Positions 25,804-37,117 of a stretch of DNA of 64,000 nt are shown here, one piece after another. The translations under genes and the position numbers were made by a program. Source of the stretch: Anthostomella pinea (lineage: Eukaryota > Ascomycota > Sordariomycetes > Xylariales > Xylariaceae); assembly GCA_963556695.1 (NCBI GenBank), contig CAUWAG010000003.1, positions 3,162,001-3,226,000 on the forward strand. The letters are read 5' to 3'. Below the pieces are notes generated by a model that had not been told where the DNA came from, made no database searches, and saw only the letters and a list, made by a program, of their open reading frames with translations. Positions within the stretch are counted from its first letter, which is position 1; the number at the start of each line of letters is the position of its first letter.

Positions 25804-27665
25804 ATGGCTCCTGACATCAATTCGATGCCTCCTTCTCCCTACTCTCCCACCGGGCCTCGCCCAACTGCTGCGAGCAAGCGGGCTTCATCTCCCACCTCCA
25901 AGCCACCGAATGTCGTCTTCCTCATGGCCGACCAGTTGGCCGCCCCGCAGCTCAAGATGTACAACCCCGAGTCTCAGATCAAGACACCGCACCTCGATGC
26001 CCTGGCAGCCAAGTCGGTTCAGTTCGACTCGGCCTACTGCCCCTCTCCTCTTTGCGCCCCATCTCGCATGAGTCTCATATCTGGACAACTGCCCATGAGC
26101 ATTGGCGCTTATGACAACGCTTCTCAAATCGGCAGTGACGTGCCTACGTATGCCCACTACATGCGCCTCAAGGGCTACCACACGGCCTTGGCGGGCAAGA
26201 TGCATTTCGTGGGAGATCAGTTGCACGGCTACGAGACCCGTCTCACCAGTGATATTTACCCGGGCGACTTCGGCTGGGCCGTCAATTGGGACGAGCCCGA
26301 CCGACGACTCGAGTGGTACCACAACGCAAGCTCCATCCTCCAAGCTGGACCATGTGTGCGCAGCAACCAATTGGACTACGACGAGGAGGTTATGTACAAG
26401 TCCACCCAATTCTTGTACGACCAGGCTCGCGAAGGACCCGATGCCCGCCCATTCTGCTTGACGGTACGTCCTATTGAGGAAAAGCACATCCAATCTGCTC
26501 AAGACGATGGGCGCAAGGAGGTTTATGTGTGAATGAGAAGTCACTCAGTAAGCTGACAGTAGCAATTATCAGGTTTCCCTCACGCACCCGCACGACCCGT
26601 ACACCATCGAAGACAAGTACTGGGACATGTACGAAGGCGTGGACATTGCGCTGCCCAAGGTCAAGATTCCTCGGGAGGAACAGGATGCGCACAGCAAGAG
26701 ACTGATGAAGGTGACGGATGTCTGGGACCAGGAATTCAGCGACGACCAGATCAAGTGCGCACGGCGCGCATACTACGGCGCCGTCAGCTATGTCGATGAC
26801 TGCATTGGGCGCATCCTCGAGACGCTCAAGAAGTGCAAGTTTGACGACAACACCATCGTCGTATTCAGCGGAGACCACGGCGACATGCTCGGAGAACGTG
26901 GACTCTGGTACAAGATGAGCTACTTCGAGTCTTCAGTCCGCGTGCCTCTGCTGGTGTCAGACCCTCGCCGATTCACTCCCCACCGCGTCAAGCAGAACGT
27001 CTCTACCCTGGATCTTCTCCCGACGCTGTGCGACCTGATTGGTACCAAGCCCGCACCCGGCCTGCCAATGGATGGCATCTCGCTCCTCCCCCACCTCCAG
27101 GGAAGGCCAGGACACGACACGGTGATTGCCGAGTACACAGGCGAGGGAACTATCAGCCCTCTGATGATGATCCGACGTGGCCCTTGGAAATACATTACCT
27201 GCCCGACCGACGAACCACAGCTGTTCAACCTCGAGAGCGACCCGCTGGAGCTGGTCAACCTGGCCAGGCTGGTACAAAAGAAGGAGGTCCTCACGGCGGA
27301 GGAAGAGGAGGTCAAGCTCAAGTTCGAGAAGTTCGAGGCCGAAGCCAAGGCCAGGTGGGACTTTGACGCCATCACGCGGGCTGTCTTTTTGTCCCAGAGA
27401 ACTCGACGAGTCTGCTGGGGCGCCTTGAAGGAGGGCACGTTCGAGCCTTGGGATTTCAACCCCAGTGACAACGGAACGAACAAGTACGTCTCTTCGATAC
27501 GCCCCCAACACTCTGAAGCCGTTGACTAACATGATTTTCAGGTACATTCGTTCCTTTTTGCCTCTTGACGACCTTGAACGCCGAGCCCGCTACCCGCCCG
27601 TGGACAAGTACGGCAAGGAGACCAGAGAGATCACTGTGGACCAAGCTGGGTCGCACGGCGAGTAA
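25804..27665 (+). CDS. Choline sulfatase
   Basis: Hydrolyses choline-O-sulfate to choline and sulfate, allowing a stored osmolyte to serve as sulfur source; cytosolic. Three exons: 25804-26463, 26573-27483, 27542-27665, with GTACGT donors and CAG acceptors; total 564 residues. Sulfatase landmarks: metal-site MADQL near residue 41; the active-site signature C84-A-P-S-R88, whose Cys is the one converted to formylglycine in this enzyme class; the GKMHFVGDQLHGYE segment; and the second metal/active-site block FSGDHGDMLGERGLWYK. The C-terminal segment (WDFNPSDNG to LPLDDLERRARYPPV) matches the choline-sulfatase C-terminal domain, which distinguishes it from aryl-sulfatases. There is no signal peptide, in keeping with a cytosolic enzyme. 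The disordered 30-residue N-terminus is Pro/Ser-rich. No choline transporter lies next to it in this window. Confidence 0.93.
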
Positions 27666-28459
27666 AGCGGGCCAAGACGGCTCGCACCACACTACTTCCG
27701 CCCGGAATGATTGTCGATACCACCATACTGCATTTGCATCCACCGGCGCTCATGGTGTCATGAAAAGTTGTTTTCGGTCGACAACATTTGCTTGAAATTC
27801 ATTACCTTTGAGAGTACTTAGCGAGCCGGTTATGGTATGGAGCTACGGACTATAACGACCCGCAGATTGCTACACGAGATACCTATCTTTTGTTCGTTTG
27901 TCCATGGCTCCGCATGGAGGAGCAAAACTCGTCTGGCTTTATGTTGATAACTGGAGTTCGGTATCCTGGTTGTATACTGCTTGAGGCATGTAGAAGATCA
28001 GAAATTGAAATATTCATCCATCTACTCCTGCAATGCCATGACCGTCACCAGACCCAAAATTAGACCCTGATGACGATCAATCATCAAGGTTGGGGTAGCA
28101 GAGCCCCTCCGCCCGCCCCCCTTCTCTGCCCCTCACACCCCTCCAATTGGCACTCAAGCTATCCCTGCCCCCCTGTCACTGACAGCTGGGGTGGGCCCTA
28201 AATCGCCCGACTGGGTTTCTCGCCGTTTCGCCGTGTCTAACCTTCTTTCAATGTAGATTCTCAATTGCCAGTTGACATTGTTCCTCTCCAACAATCCCAT
28301 CAATCTCCAATCCATTGATACCCGTATCTCCTCTCGATATTTTGCAAAAATTAACTTCGCCTTCGTCTGCGTACAACTGCAACCATCAGTTCTGGAACGT
28401 AGTCAATCGGCTTGAAGACCATATTCAACTCCAAGACCACTTGTACCCAGCCAGCGGCG
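27666..28459. other. Intergenic region between choline sulfatase and MED8
   Basis: Sulfatase 3' UTR and MED8 promoter/leader. A C-rich patch lies at 28105-28200 (CCCGCCCCCC and similar). No coding frame or repeat recognised. Confidence 0.4.
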
Positions 28460-29335
28460 ATGGCTTCCCTTAGCCTGACCCAAGAGGAACTCAAGGCAGT
28501 CGAGCAGTCGCGCCAGCGCCTCTCGCAGCTGTCCAACAGCATCGGCAGTCTCAAGAACAACGTTTTCACCGGTAATCCGCTTCCCAGACTGTACGGCCCC
28601 TCTTGTATCCTGCCAGGTCTTTGCATTGAATGGCGCGGAGGCGTGATGGACGAAGGCTAACGCACCTGCCTGCCCAACAGGGAATCCCTCCAAGCCTCGG
28701 CCGACATCTTACAGCTCAACCTCCGCGCCATCCTCGAGATCGTCTCGCAGAACAACGACCTCTTTACTCGCGTCGCCGTACATCCCTCGACCAACTTCCC
28801 CGGTCGCACCCAGGAGAATATCCTGCTGCAGCTGCTGCGCAAGAAGGCCGAGCCCGATGTTGAGGACGCCATGGAGGAGGGACGGAAGACGATCGCGGCT
28901 CTCCCGACGGTGCCGACAGCGAACACGGATCCAGGAATGATTGTGAATGCGAACGGAACGGTTCCGTCCGATCAGGACAAGGAGCGCGAGCTCGAGGACG
29001 GCTGGACGGGCACGCGCGAAGCCTGCGTGCATCGCATCATGGACTACGCCTTGAAGGAGGAGCCCAAACCATTCACGGCCGAAGAGCAGGAACTGGGCGT
29101 CGAGAATGTGCGCACGGGGCTGCGGCGGACGTTTGACGACGAGTACGAGGATTACGATGACGATGACGATGAGGATGATGACGAGGAGGAAGACAGCGAG
29201 GGTGATGACGATGTTATGGAGATCGATCGGCCGCCTCCGCCGCCTGCGCCTGCGGTTGTTACGCATGAGATGGATGGCGCGACATTGGAGAATGTTATGC
29301 GGTTCGCTGCGAGGGGCCAGTTCGTTGCTGGCTGA
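28460..29335 (+). CDS. Mediator complex subunit 8
   Basis: Head-module subunit of the Mediator co-activator, which contacts TBP and RNA polymerase II; nuclear. Two exons, 28460-28590 and 28681-29335, joined across a 90-bp intron (GTACGG...CAACAG) that splits a Leu codon and restores the family phrase NPLPRLESLQASADIL. The 261-residue product has the Med8 helical N-terminus (LTQEELKAVEQSRQRLSQL), the central FPGRTQENILLQLLRKK motif diagnostic of fungal Med8, and a C-terminal region with a long Asp/Glu run (about residues 210-232) followed by a Pro patch. I start at 28460 (MASLSLTQ) because this matches the family's N-terminus; a Met 16 codons upstream is in frame but leader-like. Confidence 0.9.
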
Positions 29336-30532
29336 GGTCGCGCTGCGTAGTCTCTAAGGAATGCATCGACTATCTACGGCGCGCGACCGAGTACCGATCG
29401 TTGGAGATATACGTTGCCTCGGTCATACTTGGTCACCAGGAACAGCGCTCTCTTGGCAGTTCGGGCACGATGCAATCAGCCCGACGATATATTATGCTTC
29501 AGTCGCCGAAGAGAGAATCACGTCGTCCTCGACCCAGGGAAGGGGACGGCCTTTCCGTATACCCTCTTCAAGTACGGTATCAAAAGGGTCAAGATGGAAC
29601 ACCAAGCTATCTAAGGTGTCTAACACTGAGCCAGCTTCCAAATACGATGATTCGCATTGGTTCTTGACTACTCCGTCGTTGTCTATACTTACACCTCGGT
29701 CTTGATACTATACGATTGCTGAATATAATTATATACCACCATCAGTGGACGGGACGACAATGTTCGTACGACTTTCGGCTACAAATGCGGCTGCCAACCT
29801 TCTTGGCGGTGTAGCCATAAAAGATAGGGCTGCCATTCCTTACTGACTTACCATACTCCAAAAGCAAGGACAATCTTGCCTGTCAGGGAGCTGGCGTGAG
29901 CCACCCACGTAAGCTGACGTAGAAAACACTAACTGTGATCAGTTTGAATCCCGCAGCCCACACCTTGGCTGCCGTTGTCCGAAGTGTCGGCAATGGAAAA
30001 TGTTCTTCGGATTGGCTGCTTCATCCCCCGGTATTGGTTGCTCGATACGAGGCGCAGTCATTTGTGCAACGCGGGGACGAATTAGGGGGTATGCATGGTG
30101 CTTACACGGGCATCTTTGGGGTCCAAATGCGAGATGTTGGTGCCACCGTGCCATGCGGTTAGGACTTTCATGGGAAAGTGCTGGGAGGTGCTTGGTTCAT
30201 ATTTATTGTGCGTGGTCCGCTGTGTGCTTCGTGGGCAATGCTCATCTCTTCTTGTACTCTATGCTGTCACGCCAGCAACACCGGTCTATTACGCTACTGA
30301 ACACCCACGCGCATAATTTAAGGACTGCCGGATTTGAACGACTCCGGGCGTATTACTGTGAGCCTTGAGGTACCTCATTGTTGTCCTTACAATTATTTCA
30401 CCCTTTGGACCTATTCTTCACCATCATCCCACCGGCCTCCGACCCCAACTTGCTAACACTCCAGCACACACCTTGGGAGAATTTGTTTCTTCTCGCTGAC
30501 GCAATCACCGACTCGCAACGCAGGTCACGAAG
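29336..30532. other. Intergenic region between MED8 and the F-box-like gene
   Basis: Gene-poor. Several overlapping frames exist in different phases between 29360 and 29710 and between 29935 and 30370 but none resembles a family. I looked for tRNA-like GTTCAAATCC boxes near 29940 and 30325 and could not fold a cloverleaf around them. Confidence 0.4.
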
Positions 30533-31980
30533 ATGGCAGGTTCCCCGCGCCAGCTTGTTAACATGCCTGAGGAGTATGAAGATGGTGTCCTAGACTATGG
30601 ATTCGACGGCGGAAACGTTGTGCCTTGGGGCCCTCCTGAGCGTGGCGATACTCCAGACGAACCGAAAAATGAGTCTGAGGACGGTTTTGACGATTCTGAC
30701 GATTCTGTCTTCGACTCAGATGGTGGAAATGTTGAACCTCATGGAGCCCTGTCCGAGCGTTCTGTGCCTGAATATCCCGACTACAACCCTCCCACCATCC
30801 GAACTGCAACCAACCAGCCCCTTACTGCGCTCCAATCCTTGCAGCTGGAAATGGTTATGTACGACGCCTACTACGCAGTCGAGCCTGACTCAGAGTGGAT
30901 GCCCACCACCAACTACGACCCTTCCGCCATCCGAACCGCAACCAACCAACCGCTTACCGCGCTTCAGTCCCTGCAGCTGGAACAGGTTATGTACGACGCC
31001 TACTACGCAGTCAAGCCTGACTTAGAGTGGGTGCCCACCACCAAGTACGAAGCAACGACGACGACGACCTTCCAAGGAGATCACCAATCCCACATCGCAT
31101 CGTTCCCCTTCTTCAACTTACCTCTCGAGCTCAGGCAGAACGTCTACGGCTGGATCCACCTCATGAATCCAATCAAGCTACGGCAATTAACGCCGCGACT
31201 TGTCACGAGCTACCAGCACTGTACGAAATACTTCACGCCCTGGTATAGTCCAAAAGCCCTTGAGGTCCCCGGCGCCGTGCCTGGTATCATCGCCAACACG
31301 CCGGAAGGTGCAGCGTCATCACCATCATACCTCCTCTCCTCCGACCGTCCCTTCGCCGGGCTTCCCACGGCACTGCTTCAGGCCAACAGGCAGACGTACT
31401 TGGAGTGCCGAGCGCTGCCCTTCGAGGCGAACGAGTTTCTGTTCTGCATCTGGAAATCCTCGGGCCTGTTCGCTGCGGGGTCATTCCTCAAGGACCTGCG
31501 TCCGTGGCAGAGAGAAGCTATGCGCTTTGCGCGCCTGGAGCTACTGACTAGCGACTTGACGGGGGGTGATGCGCAATGGAACGAGCTGTGCGAGGACTGG
31601 GGTCTGGGCCTGGTTGAGTTGCGACTCAAAATCTGTGAGTAGGGCTTGGACTTCTTTCTATCTGTCCCCTCTTCCTCGCCATTCCGGGTCTTGCGCTGTT
31701 TGGTATCAGTACTGAATCCAAAGCTCACAGTCAACGCCTGGCCGGAACAAGACCCCTTCCGTGGATCAAGAACGCGAAGGGAGTCACTCAGCCTTGCATC
31801 GAAGACGGTCTGAAACTGATGAAAAGGCTTCGATATCTTGAGGTCGAGAGGGAGTACAAGCACCGCGACCACAAGAAGCAACTGGAGTGGTGCAAAAACC
31901 TGAGTGAAGCACTGAGCGAGGACAAGACAGATGCGGACTGGCGCGTGGAAGTTACCTATGTCGAATCGACAGAAGCTTGA
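30533..31980 (+). CDS. F-box-like/2EXR-type protein with internal duplication
   Basis: Likely member of the large, fast-evolving fungal families that begin with an F-box-like FFNLPLELRQNVYGWI motif (about residues 190-205); function unknown. Exon 1 is 30533-31634, ending at a strong GTGAGT donor. Exon 2 runs to 31980 and contains the expected C-terminal block LPWIKNAKGVTQPCIEDG, then LKLMKRLRYLEVE and a final Asp/Trp/Val-rich strand. The only acceptor that keeps frame is AAAG at 31723; the better-looking CACAG at 31730 would shift frame and stop early. Either the weak acceptor is used or there is a one-base lesion. Residues 84-127 and 128-171 are a tandem duplication, 36 of 44 positions identical. 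The N-terminus also repeats a DGGNV...P motif. Predicted length about 452 residues. Confidence 0.65.
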
Positions 31981-32612
31981 GGGGAGAAACGACTTGCGGG
32001 AGATCAATTTCCCCATCGTACGGCCTGATCTGATGGTTAAAAGTAACATGGGGTGAGGAAAAGAGCAACGTGGACTTGGCAAATGGGCGAATGCGTTGGA
32101 CGTCGCTCTCGATACGTAGACAACACGTGGTCATGAGAAAGGCATGATGGGCAACATTGAAGGGGTACATGTAGCTTCAATTCCCATGACATCGTCTCGG
32201 CTAATTAATTCGCTGGACCCAAGTATGAACCCCTAATACCAACTCACCGAAGCCGTCTGGCCATCTCATACCTTACTGTCGAGGCGCTCATGTTCAGGAG
32301 TAATGTAATGTTTTGGACGAGCCATAGGTCTGAAAGTGGAAATTTGATCTTTGTCGTCGCGCTTGCGATGAGGGCATTGCATCGTGACCCGCCACGAAAG
32401 TGAGAGAAAGCCACGCCGTGCGGGGGCAAGGTTGCTGACATTGCAAATCATCCCGGGCTCTCGCGCCAGCCCATGTGACTACGCGTTTGCGGTTGCTTTT
32501 GCCGGATGAGTCAGATTGGCTGCAGACGATGTGACGCGATGTGATTAGTAATCACCTATGCGATAGCAGACTACCTACCTTAAGCCGGTATTCACTTGGG
32601 TTAGACATGCGT
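31981..32612. other. Flank of the transposon island
   Basis: Contains the 3' UTR of the F-box-like gene. No gene recognised. The sequence becomes AT-richer toward 32600, where inverted-repeat homology with 34709 begins. Confidence 0.4.
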
Positions 32613-32868
32613 ATACCACCTACTTTTGGTCATTCCAGAAGTTGTCGGTCCTGGCTTTCTCAGAAGACTCTTCTTCCCGTTGGCTTCCCCAGACTGTCTG
32701 ATTGGTCGTCAGCAGACATTTCAAAGCCCAGTGTCCAGCCCCACATCAACTTTCTGTACACACACACACAAAGTTAAGCTGGCATGCGACGACAAAAGTA
32801 CGTCCTTTAAAGTTACTATTACCGTGAAAACGTCGCATATATCGATATATATATATATATTAATAGCC

Positions 32869-33072
32869 TGTCAGATGTTAGATCCCAGATATGGTGCCCT
32901 TAGGTGCAGTACCTACTAGGGGGCTGTCAAGGGAACAGTGGATCCACCCTGGCATGGTGCAGTATAGTATTTAGCTGTAGATTAGCCCTGTCAAGCATAC
33001 TTGAGAATGACAACAACGTTTGCAGCGACTGCTCACACCCCAAAGGCTTGTGACCTTTCTAGAATCTCACAT
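32869..33072 (+). repeat. Inner inverted repeat, left arm
   Basis: Begins TGTCAGATGTTAGATCCCAG and runs through GGTGCAGTA, GGATCC, CAGTATAGTATTTAGCTG and GGCTTGTGACC to TCTAGAATCTCACAT. The same series occurs reversed at 33470-33506 plus 33726-33898. This arm is uninterrupted and so gives the ancestral sequence at the LTR insertion point of the other arm. Confidence 0.8.
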
Positions 33073-33469
33073 AGCCTTATATTAGATGTTAAATCCTAGA
33101 TATTGTGGATCCCAGCCACTGGATCTAGCCATCAGTACCTTATCGGACCTCCCATCATCCAGGGCATTCTACGATAAGGTTACCTAGGATGGCTGCCCCA
33201 GGTGACAGGAACCAACCCACTGTAATTTATGTATTTGGATACTTCTTGGATGGGATTCTTTCCGATCTAAACGTAACCAAGCACCAACCAGAATACAGAT
33301 CATCCCAACCAAGACTTGTGATAGATCCCCGTTCTTGTTCCGCTACCACGAAGGCACAATATAATGCCCTTAAGTATAATACCTGTTCAAAAGCTGTTAA
33401 AAAACTAATAAATCTACCTTATTATAATATAATATAATATTTAATTATCAATTAACTTTATTAATATAA

Positions 33470-33898
33470 CGTTAATGTGAGATTCTAGAAGGGTCACAAG
33501 CCTTGGTGTGACGGCCTGTACAGACCTTCTCACATGACAAGCGGATACTTCCCAATAGGGGAAGGATCTGACCAGAGGATCCCCTTAAAGGGGCAACCTC
33601 CCACTGTACCTATCTCTCTCTCTTTCTTCCTTTCCTCTTTAGTCTTGATATTCTCGTCAATAGAGTAATAGCTGCTTGCTGCCGGCCATGTCTCAGCTCC
33701 TCAGTACGCTCGCCGTGACACTTGGGGGTGTGAGTGGTCGCTGCAAAATGTTGTTATCATTCTCAAGTATGCTCGGCAGGGCTAATCTACAGCTAAATAC
33801 TATACTGCACCCTACCAGGATGGATCCACGGTTTCTTTGACAGCCCCTTAGTGGGTACTGCACCTAAGGGCACCATATCTGGGATCCAATATCTGACA
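33470..33898 (-). repeat. Inner inverted repeat, right arm, split by a solo LTR
   Basis: Reverse-complement counterpart of 32869-33072, ending TATCTGACA at 33898. The arm is split: 33470-33506 carries the TCTAGAA...GGTCACAAGCC part and 33726-33898 the rest. The break lies exactly at the solo LTR with its duplicated CTTGG. About 400 bp of AT-rich DNA separates the two arms. Confidence 0.8.
33507..33720. mobile_element. Solo LTR of an LTR retrotransposon
   Basis: A 214-bp element beginning TGTGACGGC and ending GCCGTGACA, so it has the TG...CA ends and short inverted termini of retrotransposon LTRs. It is flanked on both sides by the 5-bp duplication CTTGG (33502-33506 and 33721-33725). The uninterrupted inverted copy at 32869-33072 confirms the pre-insertion state. 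No internal gag-pol is present, so this is the product of LTR-LTR recombination. Inner features include a CT-rich stretch (33610-33640). Insertion post-dates formation of the inverted repeat. Confidence 0.88.
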
Positions 33899-34989
33899 GT
33901 TAATATAATAACGTAATAGTTATAAGGCGTACTCTTATCGTATTTAATAAACAAAAAAAAATATTATTTAAAAAATGCCGAGGTTTATTACCTTATGTAT
34001 TAACCTGGTTGTGACGGAACGCTCACTATAACCACCATGCTACGGCTGTTCCTTCCAAAAGGATGTCGAATATCAAGCGTGGCAGCTTGACATTCAATGG
34101 TGGTACATGTACTCATGTCCGGGCTCTAAGACTCACCACATAGGCTACCTGTACCAGACTATAACACTGGTAATAACGACGATAAAAATACGCTTTACAA
34201 CTATTACGCTTTTAAATCGACGTCGCATGTATTTATAATACATGTTTGTCAGATGTGGTGGCTCAGGGTGTGTGTTGGAGGTGGTCTATGCGTGGGGATC
34301 GGGGTGGTCCGAGCTCTATGGGGACGGCCGACTAGCGACCGTTGCCCCACTGCTCAGCCGCTACGCGAGTGGGACGCGATAGGTGCGTATTTGCATACAA
34401 ATACGTCCATCCAAGGTAGCAGTAGAACACTTAGATAATCCACGAACGAATGAACAGTATTCCGCAACCTGAAGTTTAACAATGTTTAAAATAAGTATAA
34501 ACTAGTACTATTTAAGAATGTACGGTTAACATATGCGACGTAAGATTTAAAAGCGTTGTCGTTAAAAACGTACTTTTATCGTTATTGACGGAATCATATG
34601 TGTGTATACAGAAAGTTGATGTGGGGCTGGGCACTGGGCTTCGAAATGGCAGTAAACCAAGCGAGCTCGGAGAGAACCAACTTCTGGAACAACCAAAAGT
34701 AGGCGGTATCCAATGTTCGATGTTTGGTTAAAAATAGCACCACAGTATCAGCCGGAGTACCCAATGTAAGGGAGAACCGTCGAATCAGGATTCATAGCTG
34801 AAGGCCGACTCCTCGGGTGGGGATCCCAGCATTGGACTACATCCTCCCTCCTCACGTGAAGACGTGACTTGACTCACAGGTCTGGATACGATCTTCAAGT
34901 ATCTTCCCCTATCTCGGTCTCCCTCTCAAACCGGTCAATCGACTGACGTTCACTCAAGGCACGAAGGACTAAGCATTACACACAACAAT

Positions 34990-35783
34990 ATGGAGGCTCA
35001 ATGCCAGTGCGGGGGAGTCTCGTTCAAGACGCCGCTCCCGAAACCACTCGCGCTCTACATCTGCCACTGCGCCGAATGCCGCCGGCAATCCAGCTCTGCA
35101 TTTGGCACCTCGGCCATATTTCCTCGATTCCAGCTCCCGAAGAGCGAGCTGTTGTCTTGCTATACGTGAGTCTATACCGAGAACGGCCCTCGCGAGAAAG
35201 TGGGGTGGGGGGTGGATGGGCGCCGGCGCCGGTGGTCAACGGCCCGTTGAATGTCATTCCCAGGCTAACAACCTTGTCCGGGATAGGCGGCCATTAGCCT
35301 CGGGCCACTCTTTGCAGTGGTAAGTTCAAGTCCTCTGATACCATGGTCATTTGACAGACAGAGCCTTATTAACCCTGTGCGACAGCTACTTCTGCCGTCA
35401 GTGTGGCACCAGGCTCATCCACACGACTCCGGTATCTAGAGCATCTACAGAACCTCTCCCAAACTAGACTGGCCATCCATACTAACAATACCCAGAACAA
35501 GAACGTCGTATCGATCAAGGGCGGCTGCCTAGAAGGTCTAGACTGGAAAGCCGCGATCCATATATGGACCAAGTCGGCCATGGTGCCGATCCCCGAAGGT
35601 TCGGAGTGCTATTCTGAAGAGCCGTCAGAGTCCGACTACGGCGAGGCACAGGAGACGCTGGACCAACCAGGTATGCTTACAGGGGCTGGAGGGATAGATA
35701 TGCCGGCGCCGAAACTGACAGAGGGGGCCGAGAAGCTCTCCACCATTAGGGGTGCCTGCGAGCTGAGTGGTGGTGTATATTGA
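34990..35783 (+). CDS. GFA-family zinc protein (CENP-V / formaldehyde-activating type)
   Basis: Member of the glutathione-dependent formaldehyde-activating enzyme (GFA)/CENP-V fold family; the actual substrate in fungi is usually unknown. Four exons: 34990-35165, 35287-35319 (only 33 bp), 35386-35431 and 35496-35783, all with GT...AG introns and matched phases, giving 180 residues. Zinc-ligand cysteines are all present: C5-x-C7, C25-H-C27-x-x-C30 (ICHCAECRR) and the YFCRQCG pair near residues 73-76. The later block NKNVVSIKGGCLEGLDW and HIWTKSAMVPIPEG is typical of fungal GFA proteins. The C-terminal 50 residues are variable. The start is the first Met, immediately before the first Cys pair. 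It lies just outside the transposon island, with a short (280 bp) promoter region between. Confidence 0.85.
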
Positions 35784-35986
35784 TTACGGTGTATGAGCTG
35801 GGGCCATATGGGATTTAGCTGGCGGGTTTCACTTGGATGTTAGGCGGTGTTGACCTCACTGCTTATTTCTAGTCATGGGCTGCTGATTAATACAATAAGG
35901 ATCAAAGATTTGGGTATCATCTACATCTGATTGAAAATCAACCACGCCGCTGGATATCCTCCTAGAGTGACCTCCTTGCCAAAGGA

Positions 35987-37117
35987 TCAGCTCTTGCCCG
36001 TCAAGGGCTCTCCGCTTTGGCGCGTCGCTGCAGCCGGTGCCCCATCGCGATCGTCTTCTGCAACTCCCGGTTCCCTGGCGACGTCTGAATGCTTCGCAGG
36101 GTCGAAGACGTACATCGGAAGCTCGAGAAAGACCGTCCTTTTGATAAGCGTAGGCAGTCGGCCGTATATCTGAGGTGGAAATGGAATCAATATGCTTGTG
36201 CGGTTCAGGTAGTGCTGGTAGCCTTCCCAGTTCAGGCCCTTCTCATACCGCTTCTTCGCGCCAGGTTGCTCCGACAGGGGTAGACCGGAGACGAACATGA
36301 GCAGGATGGTCAGGAAGAAGGGGCCTACGATGGTGGCGTACAACGCCTTGAAGGCTTGGCCGCCGACATAGCCATCGGCGGCAGCTGAGACGCAGATCAT
36401 GTAGATGGCTGTCGTACATATTGATTAGCTAGCGGATCTCCCGGTTTCACGGCGGGCGCAACTCACAGAACTGGGTGATGATGTCGCCAAAGTAATTCGG
36501 ATGATGACTGTAGGCAAAGAAACCCTTATCACCAACAGCCCCCTTATCATTCCGCGCCCTGAAAACGAACTTCTGCACATCGCTCGCGCTCTCCACGACG
36601 AACCCAATCGCAAACAAGACCACGCCCGCGACGTCCCGACCAGTCCCAAACGGCGCCTCGGGGTAGCGCCGGACGTCAGGCGAGTTCAGCACCGTCACGA
36701 GCAGGGAGACGGTCCACACCCATACCATCTGGAAGACCCAGAAGCCGAGGAAGGGGAAGAAGCGGTCGCGCTTGTCGTCGAAGCGGTCGTCCTTGCCCGT
36801 CTTGATAATGCGGAAGAGCAGGAAGCCCGACAGCCGCAGGGCCCAGACTGTGATGAAGAGCGAGGCGACGACCTGGCGCGTGCTGGGGTGGCCGCTGAGG
36901 GCGAGGGTTAGGATGGCGAGGAGGGCGAAGTCTGGGAGTTTTTGTCAGTGTCGGGGCCATGGGTAGGGGTTCATGGGATGAAGGGAGAGGTCGTGCCGGT
37001 TAGCTTGTCGAACTTGAAATAGAAGGCTATGGAGAAGAAGAACAGCTGATATGCGATCGTGATGAGTAATGTTATGGCAAGATAATAATTATCGAGCACG
37101 TAGACGGTGCCCGCCAT
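35987..37117 (-). CDS. DUF1295 membrane protein (steroid 5-alpha-reductase-like)
   Basis: Integral membrane protein of the DUF1295 family, related in fold to steroid 5-alpha-reductases and isoprenylcysteine/phospholipid methyltransferases; its reaction is not established. Three exons: 36997-37117, 36467-36931, 35987-36408, giving 335 residues. Intron 2 is ordinary (GTGAGT...GACAG). Intron 1 (36932-36996) has no GT donor at the point required by the family alignment (FKFDKLT|DFALLAIL); it appears to begin GC and end CAG. About six hydrophobic helices are visible. The diagnostic FAYSHHPNYFGD motif lies in the second exon, followed by the LNWEGYQHYLNRTSILIPFPP block. The C-terminal tail is Asp/Ala/Gly-rich. 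The start MAGTVYVLDNYY leads directly into the first helix. Confidence 0.85.

Larger units (their letters stand above)
32613..34709. mobile_element. AT-rich inverted-repeat transposon island
   Basis: The two ends are diverged inverted copies: left arm about 32613-32838, right arm about 34531-34709. Matching phrases include CCTACTTTTGGT...TTCCAGAAG, AAGCCCAGTGYCCAGCCCCACATCAAC and the AAAGTACGT...GTCGCATA block, each reversed on the right. A third copy of the last block lies at about 34184-34230. Differences between arms are mostly transitions and the interior is very AT-rich (notably 33400-33480 and 33895-34000), as expected after repeat-induced point mutation, though that is inferred. No transposase frame is left. 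Inside sits a second inverted-repeat pair and a solo LTR, listed separately. A GC-rich block (34250-34380) interrupts the right half. The class (MITE, foldback or relic DNA transposon) cannot be settled from this copy. Confidence 0.7.

Noticed and set aside
29930..30335. Possible tRNA B-box sequences (GTTTGAATCCCGC and reverse GTTCAAATCC)
   Set aside because: No acceptor, D or anticodon arm can be paired at the right spacing around either site.
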